The notes under the pieces were generated by a model. It was not told the origin of the DNA and made no database searches. It saw only the letters and a program-made list of their open reading frames with translations. Below are positions 4,806 to 7,098 of a DNA stretch of 7,098 nucleotides, piece after piece. Position 1 is the stretch's first letter. Each line of letters begins with the position of its first letter. The position numbers and the translations under genes are program-made. This DNA comes from Akkermansiaceae bacterium (lineage in GTDB: Bacteria > Verrucomicrobiota > Verrucomicrobiia > Verrucomicrobiales > Akkermansiaceae): positions 1 through 7,098 of the forward strand of contig JARFRT010000161.1 of NCBI GenBank assembly GCA_029287105.1. Reading direction: 5' to 3'.

Positions 4806-7098
4806 ATGTCCAACGACTCCACACAGAAACCTGCCGCCGCCGCCACTGAGGAGGAGGTGGCAGAGGCGCGCTATTTGAGGCGCAAAAAACGCTTTCGGAT
4901 CTACCGATGGAGTGTGCTGGTCTTATTGGTTGCCGCGGTCATCTGGACCTGGAGCTATCTCCGGCCGGAGCGGTGGTATAAGTTCACCGACCAGGTTTCC
5001 TTCGAACAGGTCGCCAAGGATGTGGAGCTCGGCTTTGTGCTGTGGGAACCTGCGGAGCTTGTCGTCGATGGCATCGGCGTAGGCGAGGACGTCAGCCAGC
5101 CGGCAATTTCCTCGGACGGAGCCCGGATGGTTTACGCCAGTGTGGGGCCAGAGGGCGACTCGAACCTCTTCCTGCGTCTCTGGGATGGTTCCAATTGGGG
5201 CGAAGCGCGTCCGATGCGGGCGCTGAACAGCAAATTTCAGGAGACTTCCCCGACGCTCAGTGGAGACGGAAAACTCCTCTTCTTCAGCAGTGACCGGCCC
5301 GGTGGCCGGGGGGGAGACGATATCTGGGTTTCGAAGTGGGACGGTGCGGAATACGCTTGGTCGCTGCCCCTCACGGAGCGGGTCAACAGTCCCTTCGATG
5401 AGGTCGATCCTGCGTTTGCTCCTGACGGGCTGACTCTTTATTTTGCCTCCAACCGCCCTCACGCCGCAGTGGGGGTCAGCGAAAAAGATGCCGCTGCCGC
5501 TGCCGCCGCGAAGCTGCTTGAGGATGTCACCGACCGCAGGGTGGACTTTGATATCTATGCGTCTGAGATCGCGACCGACACGCCGTTTGAATTGCTCGTG
5601 GAGCGCCAGTTGAGCATGCTCTATTCCCTTCGCGAGGGGGCTTTGGCCGAGGCTGCGGTCATGGCGAAACTCGGGGGCACTCCCCAGAGTGAGGGCGCGG
5701 TGGACAAGGCGCTCGCTTATCTTGCCTCAACCCAGGAGGAGGACGGGCGCTGGGACATCGCCAAGAACGGCGGCATGAATGGGCACGACGTCGCCGCGAC
5801 GGGCTTCGCCTTGCTCGCATTTTATGGCCGAGGTGAAACCCATCTCGACCCAGACTGTCAGTATCACGATACGGTCAAACGTGGTCTGGACTGGCTGCTT
5901 GAGCAAGGGAATGCCGCGACCGGTGATCTGCGCGGACCCAAGCCGCAACGCAATGCGATGTATGATCACGGGATTGCCTCGCTTGCCTTGGTGGAAGCCT
6001 ACGGGGTCACCAAGGACACCGAACTGCGCCCCCGTGCGCAGGCGGCCATCGATTTCATCGTCGATTCGCAACACGAGGAAGGTGGCTGGCGTTATCAACC
6101 GAATGAGCGGGGAGACCTTTCGGTGTCCGGTTGGATGGTCATGGCTCTGGCGAGCGGCGAGATGTCGGGCATCCGGGTGCCAAAGAAAACTTGGGATGGG
6201 GTTGCCAAATTTCTTTCGGGCGTCAGTGGCGGAAAGGATGGCGGGTCCTACGGCTATACCGACTCACCCAGCAAAGGGAAGTCAGGTAGACGCGCGATGG
6301 ATGCGGTCGGGTTCTTCTGCGCCCAGCTCACCGGTGCCTCTCCGAACAACGCGAAGGCTTTCGAGTCCGCTCTCGTTGTCGAACAAGCAGGCTTCCGCCT
6401 CGATGACATCTACTACGCATACTACGGAACCCTGGCTGCCTATCAGCATCAGGGCCCGGTCTGGAAAAAGTGGATTGGCGAAATGCAGAAAGCCTTTCTC
6501 GGTGCGCAAGCGGCCGATGGCTCCTGGGCCCCAACCGGCCAGCACGCCAAGGGGATGGGCAAGGTCATCGGAACTGCGCTCGTGACCCTTTGTCTTGAGG
6601 CGCACTACCGCTACACGCCGCTATACGGGCTCGGCTACCAACCTGATCCCGCCGGTCCTGCGACGGCAGCCCTTGATCGAAGCTCATTGGCGGCAACTCC
6701 TTTATTCCGGCACGCTAGGCATTTGGCGGTGCTCAGTTCTCCTGCCGATGATACCGCCCCGGTGCTGACCGACCACGGGGACTTCATGTATTTCGTGTCT
6801 GCCCGCGAGTCGGGATTCGGTGGCACCGACATCTACCGCTCGCGAGTGAGTGGGACGATGCCCAGTGATCCGAAAATCCTCGGAGCAGAAATCAACAGCC
6901 CCGGCAACGAGACGCATCCCGCGGTGCGCATGGCGGGCTTTCAGCTGATCTATAACTCCGATCGAGCCGGTGATGCGTCACGTCTTTACAGCGCCAAGAG
7001 CAAGCGCGTGGTTCGGCGCTTCGATTACTCCAAGTTCCCACCGGGTGCTTGGTTGAAAGCCAATCTCCTCCTAGTGATCGCCTTGGTCACCGTCGCCG
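4806..7098 (+). CDS. Membrane-anchored protein with PD40 propeller blades flanking a squalene-cyclase-like toroid (partial, runs off the right end)
   Basis: The frame is open from the ATG at 4806 to the window end (764 codons plus one base), so the C-terminus is missing. Residues 21-34 are strongly basic and precede a membrane helix at about 35-52, which puts the bulk of the protein in the periplasm. PD40 (TolB-type) blades lie at about 97-126, 146-178 and 198-252, with DG turns (SSDGARMVYAS, SGDGKLLFFSSDRPGG, APDGLTLYFASNRP) and D-I-W/Y endings. The third is interrupted by an Ala-rich insertion at 219-246. Residues 295-605 form an alpha/alpha toroid with QW-like motifs: QEEDGRW at 310, QHEEGGW at 422, GGKDGGSYGY at 475 and QAADGSW at 568. 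Two more PD40 blades follow at 650-680 (FVSARESGFGGTDIY) and 700-730 (INSPGNETHPAV...NSDRAG). A second hydrophobic segment begins at about 749. I see no DxDD catalytic motif of class II cyclases, so the toroid is probably structural or binding. It follows the ExbD gene by 13 bases, and the role is inferred to be a periplasmic partner of that motor. ATG 4806 is the only start that keeps the first membrane helix. Confidence 0.9.
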   Translation, partial: MSNDSTQKPAAAATEEEVAEARYLRRKKRFRIYRWSVLVLLVAAVIWTWSYLRPERWYKFTDQVSFEQVAKDVELGFVLWEPAELVVDGIGVGEDVSQPAISSDGARMVYASVGPEGDSNLFLRLWDGSNWGEARPMRALNSKFQETSPTLSGDGKLLFFSSDRPGGRGGDDIWVSKWDGAEYAWSLPLTERVNSPFDEVDPAFAPDGLTLYFASNRPHAAVGVSEKDAAAAAAAKLLEDVTDRRVDFDIYASEIATDTPFELLVERQLSMLYSLREGALAEAAVMAKLGGTPQSEGAVDKALAYLASTQEEDGRWDIAKNGGMNGHDVAATGFALLAFYGRGETHLDPDCQYHDTVKRGLDWLLEQGNAATGDLRGPKPQRNAMYDHGIASLALVEAYGVTKDTELRPRAQAAIDFIVDSQHEEGGWRYQPNERGDLSVSGWMVMALASGEMSGIRVPKKTWDGVAKFLSGVSGGKDGGSYGYTDSPSKGKSGRRAMDAVGFFCAQLTGASPNNAKAFESALVVEQAGFRLDDIYYAYYGTLAAYQHQGPVWKKWIGEMQKAFLGAQAADGSWAPTGQHAKGMGKVIGTALVTLCLEAHYRYTPLYGLGYQPDPAGPATAALDRSSLAATPLFRHARHLAVLSSPADDTAPVLTDHGDFMYFVSARESGFGGTDIYRSRVSGTMPSDPKILGAEINSPGNETHPAVRMAGFQLIYNSDRAGDASRLYSAKSKRVVRRFDYSKFPPGAWLKANLLLVIALVTVA

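Noticed and set aside
5779..6585. 268-residue open frame on the + strand within the fourth gene
   Set aside because: It overlaps the toroid-coding frame entirely, its product is rich in Arg, Ser and Pro with no recognisable motif, and the other frame shows clear QW-like repeats. It is a by-product of GC-rich coding sequence.
4806..7098. Fourth gene as a true squalene-hopene cyclase or prenyltransferase enzyme
   Set aside because: The fold repeats are present, but the DxDD motif is not visible, the toroid is a single domain of about 310 residues and not the double barrel of about 630 residues in cyclases, and it is embedded in PD40 repeats.
1..7098. tRNA or rRNA genes, CRISPR arrays, insertion sequences, inverted terminal repeats
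   Set aside because: Apart from the upstream region, the window is almost wholly filled with four coding regions. I saw no tandem array, transposase motif or tRNA-like cloverleaf in the gaps.

Overview
The window holds one compact forward-strand gene cluster. All of the confidently called genes lie on the + strand, with gaps of only 13 to 26 bases, so they very probably form one operon. The coding sequence is GC-rich, the start codons mostly lack a good Shine-Dalgarno sequence, and the gene combination is a giant secreted TPR protein, a TolQ/ExbB protein with a signal peptide, a short ExbD, and a large membrane protein with PD40 and squalene-cyclase-like repeats. Together these suggest a Gram-negative bacterium of the Planctomycetota-Verrucomicrobiota group, most likely Verrucomicrobiota. 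That assignment is inferred from general knowledge of these lineages; no marker gene here proves it.

Layout: positions 1-263 are a more AT-rich intergenic stretch that may carry the last codons of an upstream gene and contains a plausible intrinsic terminator (98-137). Positions 264-3497 encode a 1077-residue secreted TPR-repeat protein. Positions 3524-4360 encode a MotA/TolQ/ExbB proton-channel protein, and 4376-4792 encode its ExbD/TolR partner. From 4806 to beyond the window end runs a large gene (764 codons visible). Its product has an N-terminal membrane anchor, three PD40 (TolB-type) propeller blades, an alpha/alpha-toroid domain of the squalene cyclase/prenyltransferase type, two more PD40 blades, and the beginning of a second membrane segment.

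How the genes may work together: ExbB/TolQ and ExbD/TolR proteins form an inner-membrane motor that uses the proton gradient to do work in the periplasm. In the classical Tol-Pal system the partners are TolA, the PD40 propeller TolB, the lipoprotein Pal and the TPR protein CpoB (YbgF). Here a TPR protein, a TolQ-like and TolR-like pair and a TolB-like propeller protein are encoded together, but no TolA/TonB or Pal is visible. The TPR protein is several times larger than CpoB, and the propeller is tethered to the membrane and carries a large inserted domain. The cluster may therefore be a divergent, lineage-specific Tol/Ton-like envelope machine. This is inference from domain content and gene order; the function is unknown.
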